A program made the position numbers and the translations under genes. Positions 9,130-17,599 of a DNA stretch of 64,000 nucleotides are shown here, one piece after another; the first letter of the stretch is position 1; each line of letters opens with the position of its first letter. Below the pieces are notes generated by a model, which was not told the DNA's origin, ran no database searches, and saw only the letters and a list, made by a program, of their open reading frames with translations. The DNA is from Nocardia pneumoniae NBRC 100136 (GTDB lineage Bacteria; Actinomycetota; Actinomycetes; Mycobacteriales; Mycobacteriaceae). The DNA is taken from NCBI RefSeq assembly GCF_000308755.1, contig NZ_BAGF01000041.1:1-64000 (forward strand), read 5' to 3'.

Positions 9130-9612
9130 ATGGTCTCGAATCCGTTGCCGCCGCTGGCCCGGTGGCTCGCCCAGCGGCGTTGGGTGATGCGCTGGGCCCC
9201 GGCCGTGCTCCGGGTGGAACGGCTGGTTCGCCGCGTCAGCGGCGGCCGGATGGGCGTGCTCGACCTTGCGGGGTTGCCGTCGATCGAAATCACCGTGGCG
9301 GGCCGCAAGACGGGGATCGCGCGCACCACCTCGCTGCTGTATGTCCCGCACGGCCGGGACTTCATTGTGCTCGGGTCGAATTGGGGTAGGCCGGAACATC
9401 CAGCGTGGTCGGCGAACCTGCGTGCCGCCGACACCGCTTCGGCCCGGTGCAAAGGGGAACGGTTCCTGGTCACGGTCCGTGAGATCACCGGCGTCGAGCG
9501 CAAACGGTTCTGGGATCTGGCGGTTGAGTTCTGGCCGGGCTATGCGATGGAGTACGAACTATCGGGCGGCCGCGTATTCCGTATCTTCGAGTTGCGTCGT
9601 CTATCCGCCTGA
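9130..9612 (+). CDS. Deazaflavin (F420)-dependent nitroreductase-like protein, DUF385
   Basis: A 160-residue protein of the DUF385/Ddn-like family, split-barrel proteins that bind F420 and reduce nitro compounds or quinones in mycolate actinobacteria. The core ITVAGRKTGIARTTSLLYVPHG, then VLGSNWGRPEHPAWSANL, matches the family pattern in which a Gly-Arg-x-Ser/Thr-Gly loop and the GSxxG-x-P-x-HPxW block contact the cofactor. I chose the ATG at 9130 because AGGA lies seven bases upstream; upstream in-frame ATGs lack a ribosome-binding site and add a non-conserved tail. Its 3' end overlaps the convergent MFS gene by 12 bp. The substrate is unknown. Confidence 0.82.
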   Translation: MVSNPLPPLARWLAQRRWVMRWAPAVLRVERLVRRVSGGRMGVLDLAGLPSIEITVAGRKTGIARTTSLLYVPHGRDFIVLGSNWGRPEHPAWSANLRAADTASARCKGERFLVTVREITGVERKRFWDLAVEFWPGYAMEYELSGGRVFRIFELRRLSA

Positions 9613-10836
9613 AGGACTGGCAGATCGAGCGGCCGCCGAGTGCTCGTTTCGAGGGAGTAGGAGCGGGGTCGCCAACAGGAGCAGACCGGCGATCGCGATC
9701 GCGGCGCGGAGACCGACGCTGTGGGCCAAGACGCCCCAGAGGATGGTCAGCGCCGCGATGGTGGCGTTGTTGGTGATCGACCACGCGGACAGTGTGCGGG
9801 TGACTCGGTCGGTCGGCGTCCGATGGAGCCGGTAGGTGGCGAACACCGGATTGAATACGCCCATACAGGTGACCAGACACAACTGGAGGGCCAGCACGAG
9901 GACGAGACCGCCTGCGCCCGGGCCGATGAGGGCCAACCCGATCGGCCAGCACACACGGAGGGTCCCGGCGATGTGCATGACTGTGTGCTGCCCGAACCGT
10001 GGGACGAGCCGACGGCTGAGTCGTGCCCCGGCGAGGCCGCCGACGCAGGGCGCTCCGAACGCGAGCCCGTACTGCCAGGTGGCGAACCCGAGGCGATCGA
10101 TCATGAGGAGGGCGAGCAGCGGTGTGGTGGCGGTGATCAGTCCGTTGACGAGGAGCGTGTGGAAGAACATCGGGCGCAGGGCCGGATGGGTCAGGATGCA
10201 GCGCCATCCTTCGACCAGATCATCGACGCGTAGTACCTGGGCTCGTGCGGGAGGCTGTTCCGTTCCGCGGATCGCCCGAATCCCTATGGCGGACAGGAGG
10301 AAGCTGATCGCGTTGGCGATCACGGCCGTCACCGGACCGAACAGCCCGACCGCGGCTCCGCCGACCGGTGGTCCCAGCGCGGTGGCGGTCCACATCGTCG
10401 ACTCGAAGCGCCCGTTCGCGACGAGCAGCTCCTCCGGCTGGACCAGCGCTTTCAGATAGGCGCCGCTGGCCGCCTTGAACGCGATGTCGGCCGCGGCCAC
10501 CACGATCGACACGAGCAACAGCTGGAGGAAGGTCAGCCAGCCCAGTGCGTAGGTGACGGGGACGCTGAGCAAGGCCACGCACCGGGTGAGGTCCATCATG
10601 ACCATGACCGGCCGCTTGCGGCGGAACTCCACCCAGGGGCCGAGCGGTGCGGCGACCACGGCTCCTACGGCGAGCCCCGCGGCGGCCAGCGCCGCCACCT
10701 GGGCCGGTCCGGCGTGCAGGACGAGAATCGCGATCAAGGTGAACGCGTCGAAGGCGAGCCAGGTGCCGAAGGTGCTGACGGCGTATGCGGCCCAGAGCCA
10801 TCCGAACGGCTTACCCAACGACTTGCTTCTGGCCAT
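9601..10836 (-). CDS. MFS transporter (efflux type)
   Basis: A 411-residue protein with about twelve hydrophobic segments starting at WLWAAYAVSTFG. Order and loops fit the major facilitator superfamily, including the cytoplasmic RKRPVM loop between helices 2 and 3 and RLGFATWQYGLAFG in the second half. It resembles macrolide/EntS-type exporters (MFS_3). Start ATG 10836 follows CGGAG; the upstream frame to 10920 has no membrane helix and is probably untranslated. It is divergent from the LysR gene, so LysR control is likely. The transported substrate cannot be inferred. Confidence 0.82.
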   Translation of the reverse strand: MARSKSLGKPFGWLWAAYAVSTFGTWLAFDAFTLIAILVLHAGPAQVAALAAAGLAVGAVVAAPLGPWVEFRRKRPVMVMMDLTRCVALLSVPVTYALGWLTFLQLLLVSIVVAAADIAFKAASGAYLKALVQPEELLVANGRFESTMWTATALGPPVGGAAVGLFGPVTAVIANAISFLLSAIGIRAIRGTEQPPARAQVLRVDDLVEGWRCILTHPALRPMFFHTLLVNGLITATTPLLALLMIDRLGFATWQYGLAFGAPCVGGLAGARLSRRLVPRFGQHTVMHIAGTLRVCWPIGLALIGPGAGGLVLVLALQLCLVTCMGVFNPVFATYRLHRTPTDRVTRTLSAWSITNNATIAALTILWGVLAHSVGLRAAIAIAGLLLLATPLLLPRNEHSAAARSASPSGG

Positions 10837-10922
10837 GCTCCGAGGCCCCCTGGTTGTCTCGTTCGAACACCGATATCGACCCGCGAGATCAAAGCGGCCA
10901 GCGGACGGTCGGTCAAACAACC

Positions 10923-10936
10923 ATCCGCAGGCGGAT
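10923..10936. promoter_or_regulatory. Inverted repeat ATCCGC-AG-GCGGAT in LysR/MFS divergent region
   Basis: Perfect 6-bp arms with a 2-bp spacer lie 86 bp upstream of the MFS start, in the region shared with the LysR gene. It could be an operator, but it does not show the usual T-N11-A LysR pattern. Confidence 0.3.
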
Positions 10937-11113
10937 CACAACCATGCGTTGTTCGTCTAGGTGGGGCCTGCCGAATTGGCGGATGGGCCGTTGCCGCTGC
11001 CGGTTTGCCGCATTTCGGTTGTATTTTGAGTGCGCTGAGGTGGTGAACCGGTCAGCATCCTGGCCCGGGTGGGTGTAGGAGCCCACAGCTCATAGTTGTC
11101 GATGGAGCGGTTG

Positions 11114-12103
11114 ATGGATCTCGATACGGCGGCGCTGCGCGCGTTCGTCGCGGTGGTGGAGGAAGAGCAGTTCGGGCACGCCGCCGCCGTGCTCGGTGTC
11201 AGTCAGCAGGCGGTGTCCAAACGCATCGCGAAGCTCGAATCCCAGCTGGGCGCAGTTCTTTTCGAGCGTGGGCACGGTAGCAGCGTGCCGACCGGCGCGG
11301 GCGCCCGATTGCTGCCGCACGCGCGGGCGCTGCTGGCTGGTGTCGACGCGGCGGTGCGCGCGGTGCGGGAGGAGACACGGCCGTTGCGGGTCGCGGTGCT
11401 CGGCAAGCGCACAGCCGCGACCGAGCTGATGGAGTTCTACCTTGCTCGTCATCCGCATTCCGACACCGAGGTCGTCATCTCGAACGTGATCACGACGTCG
11501 CGGGAGGCGCTGCGCGGCGGGCACGTGGACGCGGCATTGGCCCGCGCTCACGGTGGTCCCGTGCGGCTGCCTGCGGGCATCGTCGCCGCCCCCGCCTATC
11601 TGGAGCCTTTGTGTCTGCTCGTCGGCAAGGATCACCCTTTCGCGGCCCGCTCCACGATCGCGTTGCGGGAGATCGCCGGGCATTCGGTGTGGGTGCCGGG
11701 CGCGGCCGTGCCGTCGGAATGGGCGGACTTCTATCGAGACTTCAGCGCTTTCAGCGGGATTCCGATCGACACGACAGGCCGGTTGGCGGGTTTGGCGGAG
11801 ATCGTCGAACGCGTCGCGGGCTCGTCGTCGCTGATGACCTTCACCGGAGACGGCGGACCGACGCCATGGCATCCGAACGTGCGGCGGCTGATGATCATGG
11901 ATCCCACTCCGGCGTATCCGCTGGCACTGCTGTGGGAGGCGGACAACCGGCATCCGGGATTGCCGCACTTGATCGAACACGTGGCGGACAACTACAACCG
12001 GGACATCGCGGCCTCCTGCTGGGTTCCCGAACCGGATCGGGCGCTGTTCGCCGTGCCGGGCGACGCGGATCGTCGGTCCGTCCCTCTACCATTCCCCGGG
12101 TGA
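11114..12103 (+). CDS. LysR family transcriptional regulator
   Basis: A 329-residue LysR regulator. The N-terminal winged helix-turn-helix is typical (LDTAALRAFVAVVEEEQFGHAAAVLGVSQQAVSKRIAKLE), and the effector-binding region begins near residue 90. I chose the ATG at 11114, with GGAG seven bases upstream, over ATG 11102 and TTG 11096. Its stop codon overlaps the GTG of the following LexA-type gene (GTGA at 12100-12103), so the two are translationally coupled, an unusual pairing. It is also divergent from an MFS exporter gene, the classic arrangement for LysR control of an adjacent transporter. Confidence 0.85.
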   Translation: MDLDTAALRAFVAVVEEEQFGHAAAVLGVSQQAVSKRIAKLESQLGAVLFERGHGSSVPTGAGARLLPHARALLAGVDAAVRAVREETRPLRVAVLGKRTAATELMEFYLARHPHSDTEVVISNVITTSREALRGGHVDAALARAHGGPVRLPAGIVAAPAYLEPLCLLVGKDHPFAARSTIALREIAGHSVWVPGAAVPSEWADFYRDFSAFSGIPIDTTGRLAGLAEIVERVAGSSSLMTFTGDGGPTPWHPNVRRLMIMDPTPAYPLALLWEADNRHPGLPHLIEHVADNYNRDIAASCWVPEPDRALFAVPGDADRRSVPLPFPG

Positions 12104-12762
12104 CCGGATACGACCAGCTCGACGCGTTCGAGCATCTCGACACCTCGACGTTGCCGCCGCGACAGCAGCGGATTCTCGCCACGATTCGGGATTGGGTGGT
12201 CCGGTACGGGTATCCGCCGAGCACGCGGGAGATCGGCGACGCGGTGGGGCTGCGATCGGCGTCGTCGGTGTCCAAGCATCTGAAAAGCCTGGAGGAGCGC
12301 GGTTTTCTGCGCCGAAGCCGGTCGGTGTCGCGTCCGATTGATGTGCGGATGTTCGTGCCGGGCCCGGCGCGGCGGGAAGCGGCGGAGGATTCGGTGGCGG
12401 TGCCGGTGGTCGGCGATATCGCGGCGGGCGCGCCGATCCTGGCCGAGGAGCACACCGACGACGTGCTGACGTTGCCGCGCGAGCTCGTCGGGCGCGGCAC
12501 GGTGTTCGGACTGCGGGTGCGCGGTGATTCGATGATCGACGCGGCCATCTGCGACGGCGATATCGTGGTGGTCCGCAAGCAGCAGGAGGCGCATTCCGGG
12601 GAGATCGTCGCGGCGATGATCGACGGGGAGGCGACGGTGAAGGTGTATCGGCGGCGCAATGGGCATGTGTACTTGGAGCCGCGCAACCCGGCCTACGACG
12701 TGATCGATGGCGACGAGGCGGTGGTGCTCGGGAAGGTCGTTTCGGTGATGCGGCGCGTCTGA
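12100..12762 (+). CDS. LexA-type repressor/autoprotease, probable paralogue
   Basis: A 220-residue protein with complete LexA architecture. The N-terminal winged helix (residues 18-82) contains GYPPSTREIGDAVGLRS. A hinge carries the Ala109-Gly110 cleavage bond (DIAAGAP), and the S24 protease domain has Ser144 (GDSM) and Lys181 (ATVKVY). RecA-stimulated self-cleavage is therefore expected. The recognition helix reads SASSVSKHLKSLEERGFLRR, which differs from the [20 protein letters not shown] I recall for mycobacterial LexA, so this may be a second LexA with another target set. The GTG start overlaps the LysR stop, and no SOS-type box is visible upstream. If the genome has no other lexA, it is the housekeeping copy. 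Confidence 0.85.
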   Translation: MTGYDQLDAFEHLDTSTLPPRQQRILATIRDWVVRYGYPPSTREIGDAVGLRSASSVSKHLKSLEERGFLRRSRSVSRPIDVRMFVPGPARREAAEDSVAVPVVGDIAAGAPILAEEHTDDVLTLPRELVGRGTVFGLRVRGDSMIDAAICDGDIVVVRKQQEAHSGEIVAAMIDGEATVKVYRRRNGHVYLEPRNPAYDVIDGDEAVVLGKVVSVMRRV

Positions 12763-12830
12763 CCTCGCCGAACGGGCGGCCCGAGGTGCGCTGGGGCCTT
12801 CGGGGTGGCGGCCGCCGTACGCTGAACGGC

Positions 12831-13739
12831 ATGTCGGAGTTCGCGCGGGCAGATTCCGGCGCCGGGATCGAGCGGCTGGTGGAGTTGCTCGACGGGCGCC
12901 GGGTGGTCGCGCTGACCGGTGCGGGGATCTCGACCGACAGCGGGATACCCGATTATCGCGGTCCGTCGTCGCCGCCGCGCAACCCGATGACCTACCAGCA
13001 GTTCGTCGGTGACGCGGCGTTCCGGCAGCGGTATTGGGCGCGCAACCACGTCGGGTGGCGGCGTATGGACGGTTCGCGTCCCAATCCCGGGCATCGGGCG
13101 CTGGCGCGGTTGGAGCGGATGGGTGTGGTCACCGGGCTGATCACGCAGAACGTGGACCTGTTGCACACCAAGGCGGGCCATCGGCGGGTGATCGACCTGC
13201 ACGGTACCTATGCGCGGGTGCGCTGCCTGAGCTGCGCGGCGTTGGTCTCCAGGATGGCGCTGGCCGACCGGCTGGAGGCGGCCAATCCGGGCTTCGCCGA
13301 GGCGGCGTCCAACGGGCTCGAGGTGGCACCCGACGCCGACGCGGTGGTCACCGATACCGAGAGCTTCCGGATGGTGGACTGCGAACGCTGCGGCGGCATG
13401 CTCAAGCCCGACATCGTGTACTTCGGGGAGAACGTGCCGAAGGAGCGGGTCGCCGCGGCCTACGAGCTCGTCGACGCGGCGGACGCGCTGCTGGTCGCCG
13501 GGTCGTCGCTGACGGTGATGTCCGGGCTGCGCTTCGTCCGTCATGCGGTCAAGCGCGGGCGTCCGGTCGTCATCGTCAATCGCGGCCGCACCCGTGGCGA
13601 TGAGCTGGCCGCGCTCAGGCTGGACGCGGGATGCTCGGACATCCTGCCCGCTCTCGCCGAGCGTCTCGGCGAAAAGCGCTTCCGGGCAACGGATCAGCGC
13701 GACGGGCTGGCCATGGATGAACCGGCCGAGCGCGTCTGA
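12831..13739 (+). CDS. Sir2 family NAD-dependent deacylase (class II-like)
   Basis: A 302-residue sirtuin. It has the NAD-binding GAGISTDSGIPDYRG (residues 30-44), QNVDLLHTKAGH, the catalytic His124 in IDLHG, and two zinc-binding Cys pairs (C132/C135 and C184/C187). Class II (SIRT4-like) is suggested by GAGIST-SGIPDYRG and the long insert between the Cys pairs. Sirtuins remove acyl groups from lysines, consuming NAD. Start ATG 12831. It follows the LexA-type gene by 68 bp on the same strand and may be co-transcribed; a link to DNA-damage control would be an inference only. Confidence 0.88.
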   Translation: MSEFARADSGAGIERLVELLDGRRVVALTGAGISTDSGIPDYRGPSSPPRNPMTYQQFVGDAAFRQRYWARNHVGWRRMDGSRPNPGHRALARLERMGVVTGLITQNVDLLHTKAGHRRVIDLHGTYARVRCLSCAALVSRMALADRLEAANPGFAEAASNGLEVAPDADAVVTDTESFRMVDCERCGGMLKPDIVYFGENVPKERVAAAYELVDAADALLVAGSSLTVMSGLRFVRHAVKRGRPVVIVNRGRTRGDELAALRLDAGCSDILPALAERLGEKRFRATDQRDGLAMDEPAERV

Positions 13740-14081
13740 TCGCTCTCTGTACCGCGCCAACCCGGATCGCTCGGCGATAGGTCCGGTCCTCCGGGAAAAC
13801 CCGTCGCAGTTGTCTGGAGCCAGCCGATTGACCTCAGCCATTTGGCTCAGCGGGACTGGTAGGTATTTCGCCTGATTCGGACCGCTTGGCAAATTCCATG
13901 CCCGGTCGATGACGCGGCGCGGTCGGCGGGTATCTCGCCTGCTGACGGCGAGGAAGAGCAATGTTTACCTCGTTTCTTGCGGTGGGCGCCAATTCAGGAT
14001 CGCGGTGATCGCAACCATTCTGTGCATGGATCGCGGGCCTTACTGTTCCGGACAGTACTTCTCGTGTGAGGACCGTGTCCG
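13740..14081. other. Non-coding leader of the ABC/flavoprotein operon
   Basis: No gene seen in 342 bp. It must contain the promoter of the operon beginning at 14082. The only clear structure is the inverted repeat at 14041-14057, listed separately. No riboswitch family is recognised. Confidence 0.4.
14041..14057. promoter_or_regulatory. Operator-like repeat TACTGT-TCCGG-ACAGTA
   Basis: Perfect 6-bp arms with a 5-bp spacer end 24 bp before the ATG of the first operon gene. The position fits a repressor site over the promoter or leader. The cognate regulator is unknown; the nearest unassigned one is the TetR gene at 18635, and a distant sulfur regulator is equally possible. Confidence 0.45.
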
Positions 14082-14924
14082 ATGACATTGCAGTTGGATC
14101 CGACCACATCGGCGCCACCTTCCCCTTCGATCGCACCGATCACCGACCCTCCGACGCCGTTGACCCGGCGTGCCCTCGGCTTGGTTCGAGCGTCCTCCGG
14201 TCTCGTACTGGCGCTGGTCATCTGGCAGTTGGGCGCCCGGTCCTGGCTGGGTACGACCACTCCCGCGCCGACCGAGGTGCTCGAGGCCGGGTGGGAGCTG
14301 ATTCGTTCCGGTGAACTGTGGCAGCATCTGGCGGCGTCCGCTCGGCGGGTCGCGGTCGGGCTCGCGATCGGCATCGGGCTCGGATTGTTCTTCGGTGTGG
14401 CCGCGGGGCTGTTCCGGATCGCCGAGGATCTGGTCAACGGTCCGTTGCAGGCGTTGCGGATGCTGCCGACCTTGGCGTTGGTGCCGGTGTTCATCATCTG
14501 GTTCGGGATCGGTGATTCGTTCAAGATCGCGCTGATCATCGTGGCGCCGATCTTCCCGATCTATGTGAACGTGCTGGCCGGGATCCGGGGTGTGGACCGG
14601 CGTCTGGTGGAGGCCGGGGAGTCGCTGGGGCTCAACCGGTTCGAGCTCACCACGAAGATCATCCTGCCCGGCGCGTTGCCGCAGATCTTCGTGGGACTGC
14701 GGCAGGCGCTGGGCATCGGCTGGCTCACCTTGGTCGTCGCGGAGATGCAGACGACACCGGTCGGCCTGGGGTTCCTGATGAACGACGCCAAAGAGTTCCT
14801 GCGGACCGATCAGATCTTCCTGGTCCTGGTGATCTACGCGATCCTCGGGTTGCTCACCGATGTGTTCGTGCGCGTGCTGGAACACCGGTTCCTGGCGTGG
14901 CGTACCGGATTCGAGGGGGAGTAG
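14082..14924 (+). CDS. ABC transporter permease, SsuC/TauC type
   Basis: A 280-residue inner-membrane permease with about six helices after a 30-residue hydrophilic N-terminus. The EAA loop that docks the ATPase reads EAGESLGLNRFELTTKIILPGALPQ in part, and the family signature around LRMLPTLALVPVFIIWFGIGD is typical of the sulfonate/nitrate/taurine group. GAGGA precedes the ATG. The downstream ATPase gene starts immediately after the stop, so this is gene 1 of a tightly packed five-gene operon. The transported ligand is probably a small organic acid such as a sulfonate or sulfate ester; this is inference from the family. Confidence 0.88.
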   Translation: MTLQLDPTTSAPPSPSIAPITDPPTPLTRRALGLVRASSGLVLALVIWQLGARSWLGTTTPAPTEVLEAGWELIRSGELWQHLAASARRVAVGLAIGIGLGLFFGVAAGLFRIAEDLVNGPLQALRMLPTLALVPVFIIWFGIGDSFKIALIIVAPIFPIYVNVLAGIRGVDRRLVEAGESLGLNRFELTTKIILPGALPQIFVGLRQALGIGWLTLVVAEMQTTPVGLGFLMNDAKEFLRTDQIFLVLVIYAILGLLTDVFVRVLEHRFLAWRTGFEGE

Positions 14925-15653
14925 ATGACCGCCACCATCGGGACCGGGGTCCGGATCCGCGGCGCGGCGCGCGCCTTCAGCGGCCGGGCGGTACTGCGCG
15001 AGGTCGATCTCGATATCGCGCCGGGCGAGTTCGTCGCGCTGCTGGGCGCCAGCGGGTCCGGCAAGAGCACGTTGCTGCGGGGGATCGGCGGCTTGGATCG
15101 CGGGTTCACCGGATCGTTCCAGGTGCCGCGATCGAAGGCGATCGTGTTCCAGGAGCATCGGCTCATTCCCTGGATCACCGTGTGGCGCAATGTCGTTCTC
15201 GGTGTCGACGGGGCCACCAACGCGCGTGCGCTGACGGCGCTGGAGGAGGTCGGGCTGACCGCGAAGGCGGATGTGTGGCCCGCGACGCTGTCCGGTGGTG
15301 AAGCGCAGCGTGTGGCGCTGGCCAGGGCGCTGGTCCGTAATCCGGAACTCCTGCTGCTGGATGAGCCGTTCGGGGCGCTCGACGCGCTGACCCGGCTGAA
15401 AGTCCAGGCCCTGGTGGCTCGTCTGTGGTCGCTGCACCGGCAGTCGGTGCTGCTGGTGACCCATGACGTGGAGGAGGCGTTGCTGCTGGCCGATCGTGCG
15501 CTCGTGTTGCGCGAGGGCCGCATCGCCGAATCGTTCGATATCGCCGTCGCTCGGCCGCGTTCGGTGGTCGACCCCGAATTCTCCGCACTCCGCCGCCGGC
15601 TGCTGCTCGCACTCGGCGTGAATCCCGAAGCACCGACAGGAGCAGACGCATGA
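14925..15653 (+). CDS. ABC transporter ATP-binding protein, SsuB/TauB type
   Basis: A 242-residue ATPase with Walker A GASGSGKST, the Q-loop VFQEHRL, signature LSGGEAQRVALARAL, Walker B LLLLDEP, and the H-loop His in LVTHDVEEAL. It powers the permease encoded just upstream. The stop overlaps the next start (ATGA at 15650-15653), so translation is coupled to the flavoprotein gene. Length and motif spacing are normal for sulfonate/nitrate importers. Confidence 0.92.
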   Translation: MTATIGTGVRIRGAARAFSGRAVLREVDLDIAPGEFVALLGASGSGKSTLLRGIGGLDRGFTGSFQVPRSKAIVFQEHRLIPWITVWRNVVLGVDGATNARALTALEEVGLTAKADVWPATLSGGEAQRVALARALVRNPELLLLDEPFGALDALTRLKVQALVARLWSLHRQSVLLVTHDVEEALLLADRALVLREGRIAESFDIAVARPRSVVDPEFSALRRRLLLALGVNPEAPTGADA

Positions 15654-17242
15654 GTGATCCGTTGCAGATCAGTACCGATGTCCTGGTGATCGGCGGCGGT
15701 CCGGCCGCCTGCTGGGCCGCGATCCACGCTCGCGAGGCCGGTGCCGAGGTGACGTTGGTGGACAAGGGCTACTGCGGCACCAGCGGCGCGACCGCCCCGT
15801 CCGGTACCGGTGTGTGGTACGTCTCGCCGGAGGCGACCGCGCGGGCGAACGCGAAAGCCAGCCGGGAGGCGCTGGGCGGGCATTTGGCCGATCACTACTG
15901 GATGGACCGGGTACTCGAGCAGACCTACGCGAACATGAATCGTCTCGCGGTGGAGGGACGGTATCCGTTTCCGGTGGACCCGAACACCGGTGCGCAGATT
16001 CGCACCGGTGTGCAAGGTCCGGAGTACATGCGCCGGATGCGTGCGTGGGTGAAGCGGGTGGGGGTGCGCATTCTCGACCACTCGCCCGCGCTGGAATTGC
16101 TGGTCGATGACGATGGTGTCGTGCGCGGCGCCGCGGGTTACCAGCGCCGCACCGACCGCGACTATCGCGTCGCCGCCGGTGCGGTGGTCCTCGCGAGTGG
16201 CGGGTGTGCGTTCCTGTCGCGGGCGCTGGGCACCAATGTCGACACCGGTGACGGTGCGCTGATGGCGGCCGAAGTGGGTGCGCGCTTCTCCGGTATGGAG
16301 TTCTCCAACGCGTACGCGATCGTGCCGAAGGGGTCGACGATCACGAAGACCGCCTATTACGGTTACGCGACGTTCTTCCACGAGGACGGGCGGGTGCTCG
16401 AGGGCGCGGGGTCGACCAAGGGTCGCTCGGTGATCGCGCGAACTCTGTTGCGGGAGAAGGTGTTCGCGCAGCTCGATCGCGCCGACGCCGCCGTGCAGGC
16501 GCAGATGCGGTTGGGGCAGCCGAACTTCTTCCTCCAGTTCGACCGCCGCGGCATCAACCCGTTCACCGACCGGTTCGAGGTGGATCTGCTGGCGGAGGGC
16601 ACCGTCCGCGGCACGGGCGGTATCGATGTGGTCGACGACGACTGCGCCACCACGGTCCCCGGCCTGTATGCCGCCGGTGACGCCGCGACCCGCGAGCGGA
16701 TCTGCGGTGGGTTCACCGGCGGCGGCAGCCACAACTCGGCATGGGCGATGTCGTCGGGTAGCTGGGCCGGTCGTGGCGCGGCCGCGTTCGCGCTGGGGTC
16801 GGCGCGCGCCTCCGTTTCCGTTCTCCGTGGCGCCGGGCGGACCGGTTTGCGTCCGGAGAGCTCGGAATCGGTCCGGGCGCAGGACATCGTCGAAGCCGCG
16901 CAGCAGGAGTTGATTCCGTTCGAGAAGAACTACCTGCGGCATGGGGATCGCATCCGGCCCGCGCTCGCGGAATTGGACAGCGTGTGGGAGCGCGCCGCCC
17001 GTGGCCTGGGTGGCGGCACCGGAGACGAGCGTGTGCGGGCGCGGCAGGCTGCCGCGATCACGGCGGTGGGCCGGTTGATGTATCGGTCGACGCTGGCGCG
17101 CACCGAGACCCGCGGTATGAGCAAGCGCGCCGACCATCCGGATCTGGATCCGGCGCAGCATCATCACATCCTGTCCGGCGGACTCGACGAGGTGTGGACC
17201 GCGACCGCGCCGACGGCCAACACCACCCTGGCGGTGGCGTGA
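15650..17242 (+). CDS. FAD-dependent oxidoreductase, fumarate reductase/AprA-like
   Basis: A 530-residue flavoprotein of the FRD/SDH/AprA superfamily. The FAD site is GGGPAACWAA near the N-terminus, with the TSGATAPSGTGVW loop, a central GAVVLASGGCAFL, and the late VPGLYAAGDAATR and GGGSHNSAWAM blocks. The next gene encodes a two-cluster ferredoxin, the same partnership as in APS reductase (AprA/AprB) or fumarate reductase A/B. There is no signal peptide and no membrane anchor gene. Its setting inside a sulfonate-type ABC operon suggests reductive processing of an imported sulfur compound, but the substrate is unknown and assimilatory APS reduction is not demonstrated. Confidence 0.8.
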   Translation: MSDPLQISTDVLVIGGGPAACWAAIHAREAGAEVTLVDKGYCGTSGATAPSGTGVWYVSPEATARANAKASREALGGHLADHYWMDRVLEQTYANMNRLAVEGRYPFPVDPNTGAQIRTGVQGPEYMRRMRAWVKRVGVRILDHSPALELLVDDDGVVRGAAGYQRRTDRDYRVAAGAVVLASGGCAFLSRALGTNVDTGDGALMAAEVGARFSGMEFSNAYAIVPKGSTITKTAYYGYATFFHEDGRVLEGAGSTKGRSVIARTLLREKVFAQLDRADAAVQAQMRLGQPNFFLQFDRRGINPFTDRFEVDLLAEGTVRGTGGIDVVDDDCATTVPGLYAAGDAATRERICGGFTGGGSHNSAWAMSSGSWAGRGAAAFALGSARASVSVLRGAGRTGLRPESSESVRAQDIVEAAQQELIPFEKNYLRHGDRIRPALAELDSVWERAARGLGGGTGDERVRARQAAAITAVGRLMYRSTLARTETRGMSKRADHPDLDPAQHHHILSGGLDEVWTATAPTANTTLAVA

Positions 17243-17583
17243 TGATCGAGATCTTGCGCGCGGGCGACTGCATCGGCTGCGACAAGTGCGTGGAAGTGTG
17301 CCCGACGAACGTCTTCGATCGCACCGACAGCGGCATCCCGGTCATCGCACGGCAATCCGATTGCCAGACCTGTTTCATGTGCGAGGCGTACTGCCCCGTG
17401 GACGCGCTGTACGTCGACCCCGAAGCGACGCCGCTGCCCGATCACGACGCGGTCCGCGACGACCACATCGGTCGCTACCGCAAGGAGCTCGGGTGGGGTC
17501 GCGGCCGCAAACCCGGCAGCCTCGTCGCGGTGGGTCCGCGTCTGCCGCACGGCGCTCCGCCGCCGCGTTTATCCGAACTCTGA
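17242..17583 (+). CDS. Two [4Fe-4S] ferredoxin, partner of the flavoprotein
   Basis: A 113-residue protein with two classic cluster motifs: C10-x2-C13-x2-C16-x3-C20-P and C41-x2-C44-x2-C47-x3-C51-P. The remaining 60 residues are basic (GWGRGRK) with a Pro-rich tail and could dock the flavoprotein. The ATG overlaps the stop of the flavoprotein gene by one base (TGATG), which implies fixed stoichiometry. By analogy with AprB it would carry electrons to the FAD. It ends 16 bp before the binding-protein gene. Confidence 0.88.
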   Translation: MIEILRAGDCIGCDKCVEVCPTNVFDRTDSGIPVIARQSDCQTCFMCEAYCPVDALYVDPEATPLPDHDAVRDDHIGRYRKELGWGRGRKPGSLVAVGPRLPHGAPPPRLSEL

Positions 17584-17599
17584 ACGACGAAAGCAACTC

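Noticed and set aside
14041..14057. Enterobacterial LexA box (CTGT-N8-ACAG)
   Set aside because: The core resembles TACTG...CAGTA, but the spacing is far too short, and actinobacterial LexA uses a different GAAC/GTTC-type box.
14834..17167. 777-codon open frame on the minus strand
   Set aside because: Antisense to the ATPase and flavoprotein genes, which have complete motifs. Long antisense frames are expected in high-GC DNA; the translation is Arg/Ser/Pro-rich with no domain.
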